A stretch of 35,970 nucleotides of DNA from IMG/VR virus record IMGVR_UViG_3300005436_000021, positions 1 to 35,970 of that record; one strand, given 5' to 3'. The notes below the pieces were generated by a model, which saw only the letters and a program-made list of their open reading frames with translations, had not been told where the DNA came from and ran no database searches. A program made the translations under genes and the position numbers. Below, in pieces: positions 17,837 to 25,899 of this stretch (positions are counted from its first letter, which is position 1; every line of letters begins with the position of its first letter). The stretch is from a virus.

Positions 17837-18501
17837 TGGTCACGGCTCCACATCATCCAGCAGCACGCAAACGTGATGAGCTGATCGGTGGCGTGCGACC
17901 CGGTGAAGGAGCCCTGCTTGACCAGGTTGACGGCGAACACCGGCAGGGTCGCCGATTTGGTGGGATCCAGCAGCACATTTCCCCCCAGGTACAGGGCGGT
18001 GTCGGTGTTGCCGGAACCACCGTCGTACTTGCGCACCCCAGGGGTGGCCCCGAAACAGTAGGGCCAGTTGGATGCCTGGTTGACCTGCGGTCCCAACACC
18101 AACTGGAGCATCAAGGAGCTGTTGGTGGTGTTGGCGTTGCTGGTGCCGGTGTGCACGTAGATACCCACGTCGTACCAACCCTTGGGCAGGGAGGCCGGCG
18201 TGATGGGCCCCACCGGGCACAGGTTCAGGTTGCTCATGTTGGCGGTGTCCACATCCACCGTGTCGAACGGCACCATCGCCAGGTTCTGCAACGTGTTGAC
18301 CGGGCTCAGCGTCAGAGTGGTCTGGGTGCGAAGGGACAGGCGCACCACCGGCGGCACGATCAGGCGTGACTGGGCGGAGGTCACCGACGACAGGGCGGCG
18401 TCGATGGCCTGCGCCGAGCCTTGGGTGGTGGTGGGGAACGCGCACAACTCATCCCCGCCGGTGGGGTAGGGGATGTGGTAGGTGGCGGTGGTGCCGCTCA
18501 T
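17833..18501 (-). CDS. Minor tail protein, tail-tip paralog 1, 222 aa
   Basis: ATG 18501 overlaps the previous stop (ATGA). The N-terminal HIPYPTGGDELCAFPTT and helix AQAIDAALSSVTSA form the anchor module. The body is beta-rich with GWYDVGIYVHTG and LMLQLVLGP near the centre and a terminal LITFACCWMMW. Compared with the other two paralogs it carries an insert of about 20 residues (YCFGATPGVRKYDGG). The three genes are consecutive and overlapping, so they are probably made in similar amounts. Confidence 0.74.
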   Translation of the reverse strand: MSGTTATYHIPYPTGGDELCAFPTTTQGSAQAIDAALSSVTSAQSRLIVPPVVRLSLRTQTTLTLSPVNTLQNLAMVPFDTVDVDTANMSNLNLCPVGPITPASLPKGWYDVGIYVHTGTSNANTTNSSLMLQLVLGPQVNQASNWPYCFGATPGVRKYDGGSGNTDTALYLGGNVLLDPTKSATLPVFAVNLVKQGSFTGSHATDQLITFACCWMMWSRDQ

Positions 18502-18728
18502 CCGATGTCCCCCAATACCAGGTAGGTGGAACCGTAGGCAAGCACGGCCACCACGTCGTTGACGGCGGGCGAGGAGTAGGAGGCCAGCTTGTAGACGTTT
18601 TGTACCGTGGCCCCACGTATGTTGAGTGTCAGGGTGGTCGAACCCACCGCCAGCACCGTGGCTTTGATCATCGTACAGGGCATCCCGACCAGGGACGCGA
18701 TCTGGGAGGCGACGCGACTGGCGGTCAT
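18498..18728 (-). CDS. Small OB-like baseplate/spike-type protein, 76 aa
   Basis: ATG 18728 in an ATGA overlap with the hub gene. After a helical start (RVASQIASLVG) the chain is five strands: MIKATVLAVGS, TTLTLNIRG, VYKLASYSSPAV, DVVAVLAYG, YLVLGDIG. The pattern ending G-D-x-V-x-V-L...LVLG resembles the OB-fold of phage spike proteins (gp5/gpV class) that sit on the central hub. Position directly after the hub-like gene supports it. Family assignment is inference from the pattern. Confidence 0.62.
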   Translation of the reverse strand: MTASRVASQIASLVGMPCTMIKATVLAVGSTTLTLNIRGATVQNVYKLASYSSPAVNDVVAVLAYGSTYLVLGDIG

Positions 18729-19888
18729 GACGACAACCCATGTGTCAGTGCCCGGCAGGTCACCTGCATGGTGGAGGTACCGGTGATCGGAAGCGTGTAC
18801 CCCGACACCACCTGAAGATCGGTCCGGGTGACACCCCACTGGTTGGTGACCGACAGCGGCAGCAGGTCGCCCAGCTCCAGGCTCGGGTCAAGGGCGGTGG
18901 AGAAGGTCCACGCCTCCGTCAGCCCCTTGTTACGTGACAGGTTCGCCTGCGCCAGCGACAGTGCCTGGCCCTGCGAGGACACCCCCTGCGCTTGCTGCAA
19001 CTGTCCCTGCACACCGAAGTTGCCCAGCACGTAGGTGGGCGAGGAGGGGTTGAGGTCACTCGCGGTGGCATAGAACGGGGTGGAGGTGTTGGCAAGTTCC
19101 CCCACCACCGTCCACTGGTTGAATACGTTCTGCCGGCTGGCGGTCAGGTTCGCGTCGTTGATCAAACCTCCCGGCCCGTCGGTGTAGGTCACCGGCACCG
19201 GTACCGCGTTGAAGTTGGTCCAGGGGATCTGGCGCATCACGAAGTCGCCGTTGGCCAGGGTGTACCAGAAGGCGTTGGCCGCCCCCGCCAGGTCGTCGCA
19301 GGCGCTTGCCCGGTCGTTGGTCCAGTTGAACGCGGGTGTCTTGAGCCCGAACGGGTCGCTGGCACCGAAGGTGGCCGAAGGAAGGGCGCCGCTGACCAGG
19401 ACACCGAACTGGTCCACCAGGTCCAGGCCAGCGTCGGAGTTCTGCGGGGTGCCGAAGTTGGAGGAGCCGACGTAGGCTGCCCGGTCCTCGAAGTTGACCG
19501 TCATCTGCCCGGAGGACGCCTGGTAGGAGATGGCGGCGATGCGCCCGGAGAAGACCTGGAAAGCGAACGAGATCCCCGCACCGCCACGTACCCGCTGGAA
19601 GATCCGTACCTCCGAGCCGAACGGGGTCAGAAGAGCGGTAGGGTCAACGAAGCTTTCCGGCACCAGGATGTTGTTGCGGTCCTCCTGCACCACGAACGAG
19701 CCGGTGCGTACCACCCGGCTTGCCAGGGTCGCGCTGATCGGCGAGGAGGAGGCAAGGATCGGCACCCCGGCGTCGCCGTACGGGTCGATGCGTGCCCCTC
19801 CACGCCAGATCTCCACCCTGGTGATGACCTGGTAGGCGCTTGCCAGAAGGCGCCGGTAGCCTGCGTCGGTTCCCCCGGTGAGCATCAC
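18725..19888 (-). CDS. Minor tail protein, hub-like (DUF5047-type), 387 aa
   Basis: GTG 19888, or ATG 19885, overlapping the upstream stop. The N-terminal part (RVEIWRGGARIDPYGDAGV, ISATLASRVVRTGSFVVQ) followed by GSEVRIFQRVRG and an IAAISYQASSGQMTVNFED segment is the order seen in actinobacteriophage minor tail proteins of the DUF5047/tail-hub type. The C-terminal half includes ELANTSTPFYATASD and a closing LELGDLLPLSVTN...VVSGYTLPI, typical of hub proteins that form the tube end. Acts in the tail tip, between distal tail and receptor-binding proteins. Confidence 0.78.
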   Translation of the reverse strand: MMLTGGTDAGYRRLLASAYQVITRVEIWRGGARIDPYGDAGVPILASSSPISATLASRVVRTGSFVVQEDRNNILVPESFVDPTALLTPFGSEVRIFQRVRGGAGISFAFQVFSGRIAAISYQASSGQMTVNFEDRAAYVGSSNFGTPQNSDAGLDLVDQFGVLVSGALPSATFGASDPFGLKTPAFNWTNDRASACDDLAGAANAFWYTLANGDFVMRQIPWTNFNAVPVPVTYTDGPGGLINDANLTASRQNVFNQWTVVGELANTSTPFYATASDLNPSSPTYVLGNFGVQGQLQQAQGVSSQGQALSLAQANLSRNKGLTEAWTFSTALDPSLELGDLLPLSVTNQWGVTRTDLQVVSGYTLPITGTSTMQVTCRALTHGLSS

Positions 19889-20847
19889 GGCACCACGATC
19901 GCGGGGTCGTACACCTGCTGGGTGGTGTCAAGGCCGTCCTGCTCGGCGAGGTCGGTGAGTACCTGCACGTTCCCGCGCACCCCACCGGTGGAACCCGCGT
20001 AGCCGCGTGTTCCCTGCAACACGTCGGTGCCGTGGACACTGGCGCTGTTGGCGGCGGTCCAGGTCAGGTTGCACTGGTCCATCCAGCGGCTGCCCAGGTA
20101 GCCGTAGGTGAGCCCGGCCGGCACCCCGATCGCAGTGAACGGCAGCGACACGGTGCGCCACTGGCGGCGGTGGTCGGACAGGGGCCGGTTGGCTGACACG
20201 TCACCGACGTGCAGGTACGTGTCGGGGATGCCGTACTCGGGGGGCGCGGACAGTTGCAACGGCTCGCCGGTGTCCACCAGCGCCAGGATCGCGTCGCGGT
20301 CAACGAAGGTGCGTGCCACCACGTTCAGGGTGCTGGTGCGTCCTCCCCGTGGCTTGATGGACACCGCGCCGTAGCGGGAACCCTCCACCGGGTTCACCGC
20401 CCCCTGGGACGGGTAGTTCTCGGTGGCGTCCATCGACTGGAAGTAGATACCGGTGACCGGCAGGCAGGCGCTGTTGAGTTGCGGGGAGACCTTGGTGATG
20501 GCGACGTTGAGCCCCGGGCGCACCGGGTTACGCAGGTGCAGCCGCCCCGACGAGCCGACGATCACCTCCGCGCTTGTCACGGCGGCTGCCAGGTTGCCCT
20601 CGTCCACGCAGGTGTAGGACACCGGGACATCCATCGGCATCTCGGTGTCCCACATGATCGCCTGGGCGTTGGACAGCTTCTGGAAGGTGCCGCCATCACC
20701 CTGGGTGTGCGGGCGCACGATCCCGTCGACCTGGCCGTTGACGATGCGGGTGACCTGCACGTGGGTGACACCGACGGTGGTGTAGGAGGGCACCACCAGC
20801 ACCACCTGCCGGGATGGCAGGACGGTCGCGGTCAGGGTGTTGGTCAC
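19885..20847 (-). CDS. Minor tail protein, distal-tail-like, 320 aa
   Basis: GTG 20847 in a GTGA overlap with the tape-measure stop. The position immediately after the tape measure is that of distal tail proteins. The sequence is beta-rich: ATVLPSRQVVLVVPSYTT, THVQVTRIVNG, VPVSYTCVDEGN, then a belt-like region (GAVSIKPRGGRTSTLNVVAR) followed by TFVDRDAILALVDTGEPLQ. Such R-x-x-x-L-x-V-x-A-R strand plus D-A-I-L-A-L helix patterns occur in actinobacteriophage tail proteins downstream of the tape measure. It would cap the tail tube and attach the hub. Confidence 0.78.
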   Translation of the reverse strand: MTNTLTATVLPSRQVVLVVPSYTTVGVTHVQVTRIVNGQVDGIVRPHTQGDGGTFQKLSNAQAIMWDTEMPMDVPVSYTCVDEGNLAAAVTSAEVIVGSSGRLHLRNPVRPGLNVAITKVSPQLNSACLPVTGIYFQSMDATENYPSQGAVNPVEGSRYGAVSIKPRGGRTSTLNVVARTFVDRDAILALVDTGEPLQLSAPPEYGIPDTYLHVGDVSANRPLSDHRRQWRTVSLPFTAIGVPAGLTYGYLGSRWMDQCNLTWTAANSASVHGTDVLQGTRGYAGSTGGVRGNVQVLTDLAEQDGLDTTQQVYDPAIVVP

Positions 20848-22838
20848 GCGCTCAACCCCGCCATCCTGGGCCCGGAGGCAAGTGCGTCACCGACGGCGTC
20901 TATCGCCTTGGCGGTGTAGGCGTAGAAGGGGGTGCCGTCAAGTGCCACGATCACGTGCACAATGCTACGGCCACCGATCATGTTCATCAGACCCGACTGC
21001 CGCGCCAGTTGCATGGCACGCGCCGGCTTGGTCAGCGGGATGATCACCTCGTGCGGGTGAAGGCCCGCCACCATCGACTGGTTGCCGGTCATGCCACCGT
21101 CGGCGAAGAAGTGCTCCAGGATCGTCAGGGTGGCGTTGGTGCCGGCGGTGGCGGCGGGTCCCGGGAACATCTTGCCCGGTGCGCGAAGCCCCCCCAGTCC
21201 CGGCTGGGTGCCCTGGCCGATCCCCGGCTCCCAGGTGCCACTGACCCCACCCTTCTTCTGCCCGAAGTAGGGCAGCGTCGGCAGGTGGCTGATGCCGGCA
21301 CCGAAGAAGTCTGCGGCGCTGATCACGCCGTTGATGCCGATGATCACCAGGTTGATGGCGCCGATCAGGATGTCGGCGATGCCCTCCACCGTGTTGGTGA
21401 GGATGTCGGCCAGTCCGATGAAGAATGACAGGATGCCGCTGAAGGCACTGATCAGCCCGGCACCGAAGATCAGGATCTTCTGGAGCGAGTGGAACATCTT
21501 CTCGATCCACTGCTGGCCTTCCGGGCTGCGGAAGAACTTGGCCAGCGTTTCCACCATGATGGTGATGTTGTCCAGCAGGGTCTGCGAGTTGCTGGTGGTC
21601 TGCGGGGTGACCAGTGACCCCACCAGGTCGAACAGTGCCCCGCCAAGCTTGAGGATCTTCTGGATGGTGACAAGCGCGGAGTCGAAGAACTTGTTGAGGC
21701 TGCCGTCCTTGGACACCCTCTCCATCCACTTCGACCAGGAGTCGATCAGGTGGCCGAAGATGTCGAGCAGTCCGTTGAGGAAGCGGGTGACGGCGGGGGA
21801 AGCGGCGAAGTCCAGCAGTGCCTGGAAGAAGCGAGCGGCGACCGGTCCCATCTTGATGATGGCGGCCGACATGGCGGCGAAGATGACCTGGAGGTCATGC
21901 AGGGACTGCCTGGTCCCCAGTACCTTGGCCACCGAGACGAAGAACTGTCCCCACGCCTTGGCGACCTCGATCATGCCGGACTTCAGCACCGGACCGAGGG
22001 TTTTGCGCATGGACTCGAACACGTCCAGCAGCGGCTTGAGGATGAAACTCTCACCGATCTTGACCAGTGACTGGTAGACGTCACGAAGGACGGTGGCGAT
22101 GACACGAAGGGTCGGGTCGAGCTTCTTGACATTTGTGGCGAAGGACTTCTGATCCTCCGACATCAGGGCAAATACCTTGCCCAGTGACATGAAGGCGATG
22201 GCCAGCGGCCCCACCGCAGCCGTGATGCCTAGGATCGCCGGCAGCAGCACCAGCGCAAGGGCGGCTGCGACCTGGCCGATGATGGCCACCAACGCGATCA
22301 TGGCGCCAATCAGGCCACCGATGGCCACCGACAGCGGGATCGCCAACGCCACCAGCAGGCCCACCGTCACCAGCAGCGCCGGGAGGTCTGCCATGTCGGC
22401 CACCACACCGGTGATCGCCTCACCGACGTTACCCATGCTGCCGACCACCGCTTTGAGCCCGCTGACCATCAGCGCAAGCCCTCGTGAGGCGAGGCTGGTG
22501 GCGTCGGCGGCGGCCTGGCCCATCTCGTCGGCGGCGTCCCCGGCGAGCTTGAAACCTTCGGCGACGGTGGCGCCGGCAGCTTCACCGACGTCCTTGGCTA
22601 CCCTCTCGGTGTCCTTGAGGTCGGTCTCGATGTCCCTCTTGACGCCACCCCAGCGTCGCTTTCGTCCCCTGGAGAAGCCGTCGGCGTACTTCTCGCCGGT
22701 CTTCTCGCCATGCGCCTCGACCTTGGCGTCCACCTCGGCAAGGCCGGCGTCGACACCCTCCTTCAGCTCACGCCGGAAGGGCTTGGTGTCGGCGTGTACC
22801 TCGACAAACGCGCGCCCCAGACTCCCGGCCATACGCAC
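20844..22838 (-). CDS. Tape measure protein, 664 aa
   Basis: The longest helical protein of the tail block, preceded by two chaperone-type genes and followed by distal tail genes. The N-terminus (GRAFVEVHADTKPFRREL) is typical of actinobacteriophage tape measures, followed by a charged helical region. A long hydrophobic stretch covers about residues 140-245 (VGLLVALAIPLSVAIGGLIG and following). A second helical half comes next, with hydrophobic runs near 470-520. The Gly/Pro-rich C-terminus may be processed. Start GTG 22838 or ATG 22832; neither has a good ribosome-binding site. At roughly 0.15 nm per residue a tail of about 100 nm would be expected (rule of thumb). Confidence 0.9.
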   Translation of the reverse strand: MRMAGSLGRAFVEVHADTKPFRRELKEGVDAGLAEVDAKVEAHGEKTGEKYADGFSRGRKRRWGGVKRDIETDLKDTERVAKDVGEAAGATVAEGFKLAGDAADEMGQAAADATSLASRGLALMVSGLKAVVGSMGNVGEAITGVVADMADLPALLVTVGLLVALAIPLSVAIGGLIGAMIALVAIIGQVAAALALVLLPAILGITAAVGPLAIAFMSLGKVFALMSEDQKSFATNVKKLDPTLRVIATVLRDVYQSLVKIGESFILKPLLDVFESMRKTLGPVLKSGMIEVAKAWGQFFVSVAKVLGTRQSLHDLQVIFAAMSAAIIKMGPVAARFFQALLDFAASPAVTRFLNGLLDIFGHLIDSWSKWMERVSKDGSLNKFFDSALVTIQKILKLGGALFDLVGSLVTPQTTSNSQTLLDNITIMVETLAKFFRSPEGQQWIEKMFHSLQKILIFGAGLISAFSGILSFFIGLADILTNTVEGIADILIGAINLVIIGINGVISAADFFGAGISHLPTLPYFGQKKGGVSGTWEPGIGQGTQPGLGGLRAPGKMFPGPAATAGTNATLTILEHFFADGGMTGNQSMVAGLHPHEVIIPLTKPARAMQLARQSGLMNMIGGRSIVHVIVALDGTPFYAYTAKAIDAVGDALASGPRMAGLSA

Positions 22839-22871
22839 ATGGTAGGGCGCACCGGGGCCAAACGGTACACA

Positions 22872-23453
22872 CTACCCCTGTTGCATCGCCGCAAGGAAGG
22901 CGTCGGACTCCTCATCCTCGCCGGACTCGTCGGCGAAACCTTCGGGAGCTGCCTGTATCTGGGCGACGAAGGTCGGCACCTTCTTCGGGTCCGAGTCGGC
23001 CAACTGCTGCAACATGATCCGGTAGGCGGCGTCCAGCCACGCACCCAACGGCACGGTACGCACGTCGATGCCCTGTAGCGACAGTTGCCCACCCACCAGG
23101 TCCCAGGAGGCGCGTGCCACCGCGCAGATGTTGAGGGTGATCCACCACCGGCGACCGGAGGCAACCTCGATCACCTTCAGGATGGTCTCGATCACGTCGC
23201 GTTCGGTGACGTCCCCGTCAAGGATGGCGTCGGTGACCAGGTCCTGGTCGGCATCGGACAGGCAGTCGGGGAAGATGTCGTAGTGGACCGGGTCATCCAG
23301 CAGGTACTCAAGCCACCACGCGGCCGGGTGGGCGGGGATCAGGAAGGTGTGGCGCCCGAAGTCAACCTCCAGCTCCAGCGGGTACAGGCTCGCTAGTGGG
23401 TTGACCCGGGAGGGGGTGACCGATACGGGGCCGGAACCCTCAACGGCGGCCAC
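22872..23453 (-). CDS. Tail assembly chaperone, downstream partner, 193 aa
   Basis: Begins at GTG 23453, 14 bases inside the upstream chaperone gene and in another frame, with no ribosome-binding site. The body (YPLELEVDFGRHTFLIPAHP, WLEYLLDD, ASGRRWWITLNICAVARASW) matches in layout the protein that follows the first tail chaperone in many actinobacteriophages. Acidic C-terminus (ESGEDEESDAFLAAM). It should help fold the tape measure during tail assembly. It could be made by re-initiation or as a frameshift extension of the upstream product; joining the frames needs +1 or -2. Confidence 0.72.
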   Translation of the reverse strand: MAAVEGSGPVSVTPSRVNPLASLYPLELEVDFGRHTFLIPAHPAAWWLEYLLDDPVHYDIFPDCLSDADQDLVTDAILDGDVTERDVIETILKVIEVASGRRWWITLNICAVARASWDLVGGQLSLQGIDVRTVPLGAWLDAAYRIMLQQLADSDPKKVPTFVAQIQAAPEGFADESGEDEESDAFLAAMQQG

Positions 23454-23829
23454 GACGCCAACGCACCGGGCCCGTCTTCGGTGCCTGGGTGGTGCCGGCG
23501 GCGGCGTTCTCGAAGGTGGCCCGTAGCTGGTTCATCAGTTGCTCAAGCTCGGGGATGTCGAAGCGGCCAGCCAGCATCTCGTCCTCCAGCCACTGCTGGT
23601 CGACCGGTTGCCACCAGGCTTGGAAGATGTCGAGGATCTGCGCGAACAGCGCCATGTCGCTGTCGGTGTCCCTCTTGGGGTCGTCCTGGTGTCGTTCCAG
23701 CCTGCGGACCATCATCGCCAACTGCATGGATGAGGGGGTCTTCATCCGCATCACCCGGTCGCCGAAAGGCACCTCGTGCGGGTACTGCTCCTCGATGGTG
23801 GTGTCTTCAGTCCCCATGGGATCGGTCAT
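23440..23829 (-). CDS. Tail assembly chaperone, 129 aa
   Basis: ATG 23829, chosen over an upstream in-frame start that would run through the previous gene. Pattern: a strand pair (HEVPFGDRVMRMKTPSSMQ), then helices (LAMMVRRLERHQ, ALFAQILDIFQAWW) and an acidic helical end. This is the usual layout of the small chaperone upstream of the tape measure. The last residues (TGPVRWRRGRR) are basic and overlap the next gene. A GGGCCCG heptamer in register X-XXY-YYZ lies there, but the -1 frame it leads to stops soon after. Confidence 0.75.
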   Translation of the reverse strand: MTDPMGTEDTTIEEQYPHEVPFGDRVMRMKTPSSMQLAMMVRRLERHQDDPKRDTDSDMALFAQILDIFQAWWQPVDQQWLEDEMLAGRFDIPELEQLMNQLRATFENAAAGTTQAPKTGPVRWRRGRR

Positions 23830-23842
23830 GGCCGACAGCTTA

Positions 23843-24310
23843 TCAGGCTCCGCGCCGCTGGCCAGCCGTCTGTTGGGTACGCCTGCGCACATTGATGGTG
23901 ACCTTGAAACCCAGTGCCCGTCCCACGATGCGCAGCGCATCCGTCAGGTACTGGTTGGGGCGGGCACCCGGGTGGTGGACCAGGCGGGGAAAGACGGTCA
24001 TGCCCACCTTCGGCCAGTAGAACTTGAGGCTGCGACGTGGCGGCCGGGGCCGGATGATGTGCGCGGAGGTGCCCTCATGCACCGCCAAGGCGATGTCGCT
24101 GGTGAAGTTGACCTCACCATCAAGGGTGCCGGCGGCAAGGTCCTCGAACGTGAACTCGTGACCGGACTCCGACAGGGCACCGGTCCGGTTGTGGATGAAG
24201 GCGCGAGCTACCCGCAGCGTGTCACGGGTACAGCGCTCCACCTTCGGGCGCACCAGCCGTAGCGGCTGCCCGATGACCTCGAACTCGTCCCACTCAACTC
24301 GGCTCGGCAC
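23843..24310 (-). CDS. HK97 gp10-like tail completion protein, 155 aa
   Basis: Start placed at GTG 24310, overlapping the previous gene by 17 bases; the ribosome-binding site is weak, so another start is possible. The family-like core is visible: a helix carrying RVARAFIHNRTGALSES, then strands with SDIALAVHEGTSAHIIRP, KFYWPKVGMTVFPRLVHHPG and a terminal helix (NQYLTDALRIV). The R-T-G-x-L, V-H-E-G-T and H-P-G marks are the usual signature of this neck/tail-completion group. It acts at the head-tail joint. Confidence 0.76.
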   Translation of the reverse strand: MPSRVEWDEFEVIGQPLRLVRPKVERCTRDTLRVARAFIHNRTGALSESGHEFTFEDLAAGTLDGEVNFTSDIALAVHEGTSAHIIRPRPPRRSLKFYWPKVGMTVFPRLVHHPGARPNQYLTDALRIVGRALGFKVTINVRRRTQQTAGQRRGA

Positions 24311-24512
24311 CGTCGGTCGCCACCTTCTTGCCCTTGGCGGGACTGGCCACCGCGCCGGTGTCGGGTGCCTGCTCCGGTAGCGGCATCTCCACCAGGTAGC
24401 CGCTCTCGACCAGGGCGTTGATCCGCTCGGATTTGCCGTCGTCGCCGAACACGGATCCGACCGCGATGTCCTCGAACGAGCGGGTGGCACGCAGCAGGCG
24501 GGTGGGGGTCAT
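24294..24512 (-). CDS. Small head-tail connector-type protein, 72 aa
   Basis: ATG 24512 follows AGGAGTGGCC; an earlier in-frame ATG at 24527 lacks this. Short protein with R-A-T-R-S-F-E-D followed by GSVFGDDGKSERINALVESG and Y-L-V-E. This recalls small proteins placed between the connector genes, whose ending reads alias-Gly-aliphatic (here ALVESGYLVE). Its Lys/Pro-rich tail (VASPAKGKKVATDG) is likely flexible. Role in head completion inferred from position. Confidence 0.62.
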   Translation of the reverse strand: MTPTRLLRATRSFEDIAVGSVFGDDGKSERINALVESGYLVEMPLPEQAPDTGAVASPAKGKKVATDGAEPS

Positions 24513-24520
24513 GGCCACTC

Positions 24521-25075
24521 CTAGCATTCGGGACAGATCAGTTCCATTGTCACCAGCATCGTACCGCCACAGCAGCCACCGATGGTCTGCACCGGGCGCC
24601 AGTCCTGGATGGCGAAACCGAACGTGCCCGGGTCATCAGGTCCCAGCGCGTCAGGGTTGAGCAGGTCCTGCATGCAGCAGGCAGCGATGCGCATGGCGGA
24701 GGCGTCCAGCAGCACCTGGGTGGCGGCGGCGGTCCAGTTGGCGTCGGGCACCACCTCGTCAAGGGTGCCCATGTCCACGCACCGGTACACGCCCATCTCC
24801 ATCCTGGCAGCCCAGGAGGGTTCCCGGCATACCGAGAAGGCTTGCGTGTAGGGGGTGGGGAAACCGTCGGGTGCCACCGGGAACAACTGGTCCACCCGCA
24901 CCCAGGCCATGCCGGAGCAGCAGGTGTCCTCCTCCTGGCTGATGTCGGCGTCTGCCGACAATCCCGGCACCAGCCGGAAGTGGGCTGGCGGGTTCGAGTT
25001 TGACTCCAGGGCGGCCTGGAGGCACGCCAGCAGCTCAAGGGCGCGCGGCAGGACCAGGGTGTCGGCGTTGCTCAT
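24521..25075 (-). CDS. Head-to-tail connector protein, 184 aa
   Basis: ATG 25075 in an ATGA overlap with the preceding connector gene. Cys-rich: TCCSGMAWVRV, RCVDM, ACCMQDLL, GGCCGG and a final CPEC. The order (proline-rich first strand with FRLVPG, C-C-x-G-x-A-W-V-R, L-E-V-G-V-type strand here EMGVYRC, and a final G-G-C-C-G-G with MLVTMELI) is that of actinobacteriophage connector/tail-terminator proteins. The paired cysteines may form disulfides or metal sites that stabilise the neck. Confidence 0.75.
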   Translation of the reverse strand: MSNADTLVLPRALELLACLQAALESNSNPPAHFRLVPGLSADADISQEEDTCCSGMAWVRVDQLFPVAPDGFPTPYTQAFSVCREPSWAARMEMGVYRCVDMGTLDEVVPDANWTAAATQVLLDASAMRIAACCMQDLLNPDALGPDDPGTFGFAIQDWRPVQTIGGCCGGTMLVTMELICPEC

Positions 25076-25899
25076 GCCTGGGTCACCGTCCGAACGATCG
25101 GGTCGTCGGGGGAGATGATACGCATCGGATGCGTCAGGCCACCGGGGTTCAAGGCGCGGATGACGGTGTCGACGGTGAACAGGCCGGTGAAACCCATGTT
25201 GAGCAGCACGTCAGGGTTGACGGCAGTCAACGTGACACCTTGGCGCACCAGTTGGGTGATGCGTGCCGGCAACTGGCACTTGCCACCAACGCAGCCCTTC
25301 GCGTACTGGGAAGCCAGCTCCCCCGCCGCGTTGAGCAGTGCCGGTGGGCACGGGATGCCTTTGAGGTAGGTGACCTCGAAGGTGCCGACACCTGAGTCCA
25401 GGTTGTAGTCCTGGTAGAGGGGCCAGTCGTTTCCGTCGGTGCGTACCAGCCACATGCCGTTGTCGACACGGTAGGCCGACGGATTGACCACCACCCCGTC
25501 CACGGTGACCTGCATGACCCAGGCGACCGGGCGGGGAAGGAAGACCTGGTTTTTGGGGTGGCAACGGCAGGCACCGGTGCACACGCAGTTCTGCCACACG
25601 CCGTTGAACAGGAACGGGAACCAGACGCCGTCGAACCAGTACTGCCCGTTCCAGCCGAAACCGCTGGACTCGCACTCCCGGCCGCAGGGGCGCACCACCC
25701 ACTGGCACAGGCCGAACCTGCGACCGGTGGCGGCCCACAGGGTGGTGGAGGCGTACGCGATGGCACGGTCCTGGATGCTCGGGTCGTAGTTGTCCCAGTC
25801 CGGGTCGCACAGTTTCGGGCTGATCTCCCAGGCGCAGGGCGCGGATGGCAGCACACCGGAGGCGACCAGTGGCGGGATCGGGAAGGGCGGGGTCGTCAT
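25072..25899 (-). CDS. Head-to-tail adaptor (HK97 gp6-like), Cys-rich, 275 aa
   Basis: ATG 25899 in an ATGA overlap with the fibre gene. Helical start ([22 protein letters not shown]), then a Cys-rich insert of about 12 cysteines in total ([24 protein letters not shown]). Strands follow ([31 protein letters not shown]) and closing helices ([26 protein letters not shown]). This order is characteristic of the actinobacteriophage adaptor that docks on the portal. Here it lies downstream of the tail fibre gene, not next to the capsid gene. Confidence 0.8.
   Translation of the reverse strand: MTTPPFPIPPLVASGVLPSAPCAWEISPKLCDPDWDNYDPSIQDRAIAYASTTLWAATGRRFGLCQWVVRPCGRECESSGFGWNGQYWFDGVWFPFLFNGVWQNCVCTGACRCHPKNQVFLPRPVAWVMQVTVDGVVVNPSAYRVDNGMWLVRTDGNDWPLYQDYNLDSGVGTFEVTYLKGIPCPPALLNAAGELASQYAKGCVGGKCQLPARITQLVRQGVTLTAVNPDVLLNMGFTGLFTVDTVIRALNPGGLTHPMRIISPDDPIVRTVTQA

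Noticed and set aside
23440-23520. Standard -1 programmed frameshift at GGGCCCG linking both tail chaperone genes
   Set aside because: The -1 frame stops after about 20 codons and does not enter the downstream gene, so the usual G/GT arrangement does not apply directly.
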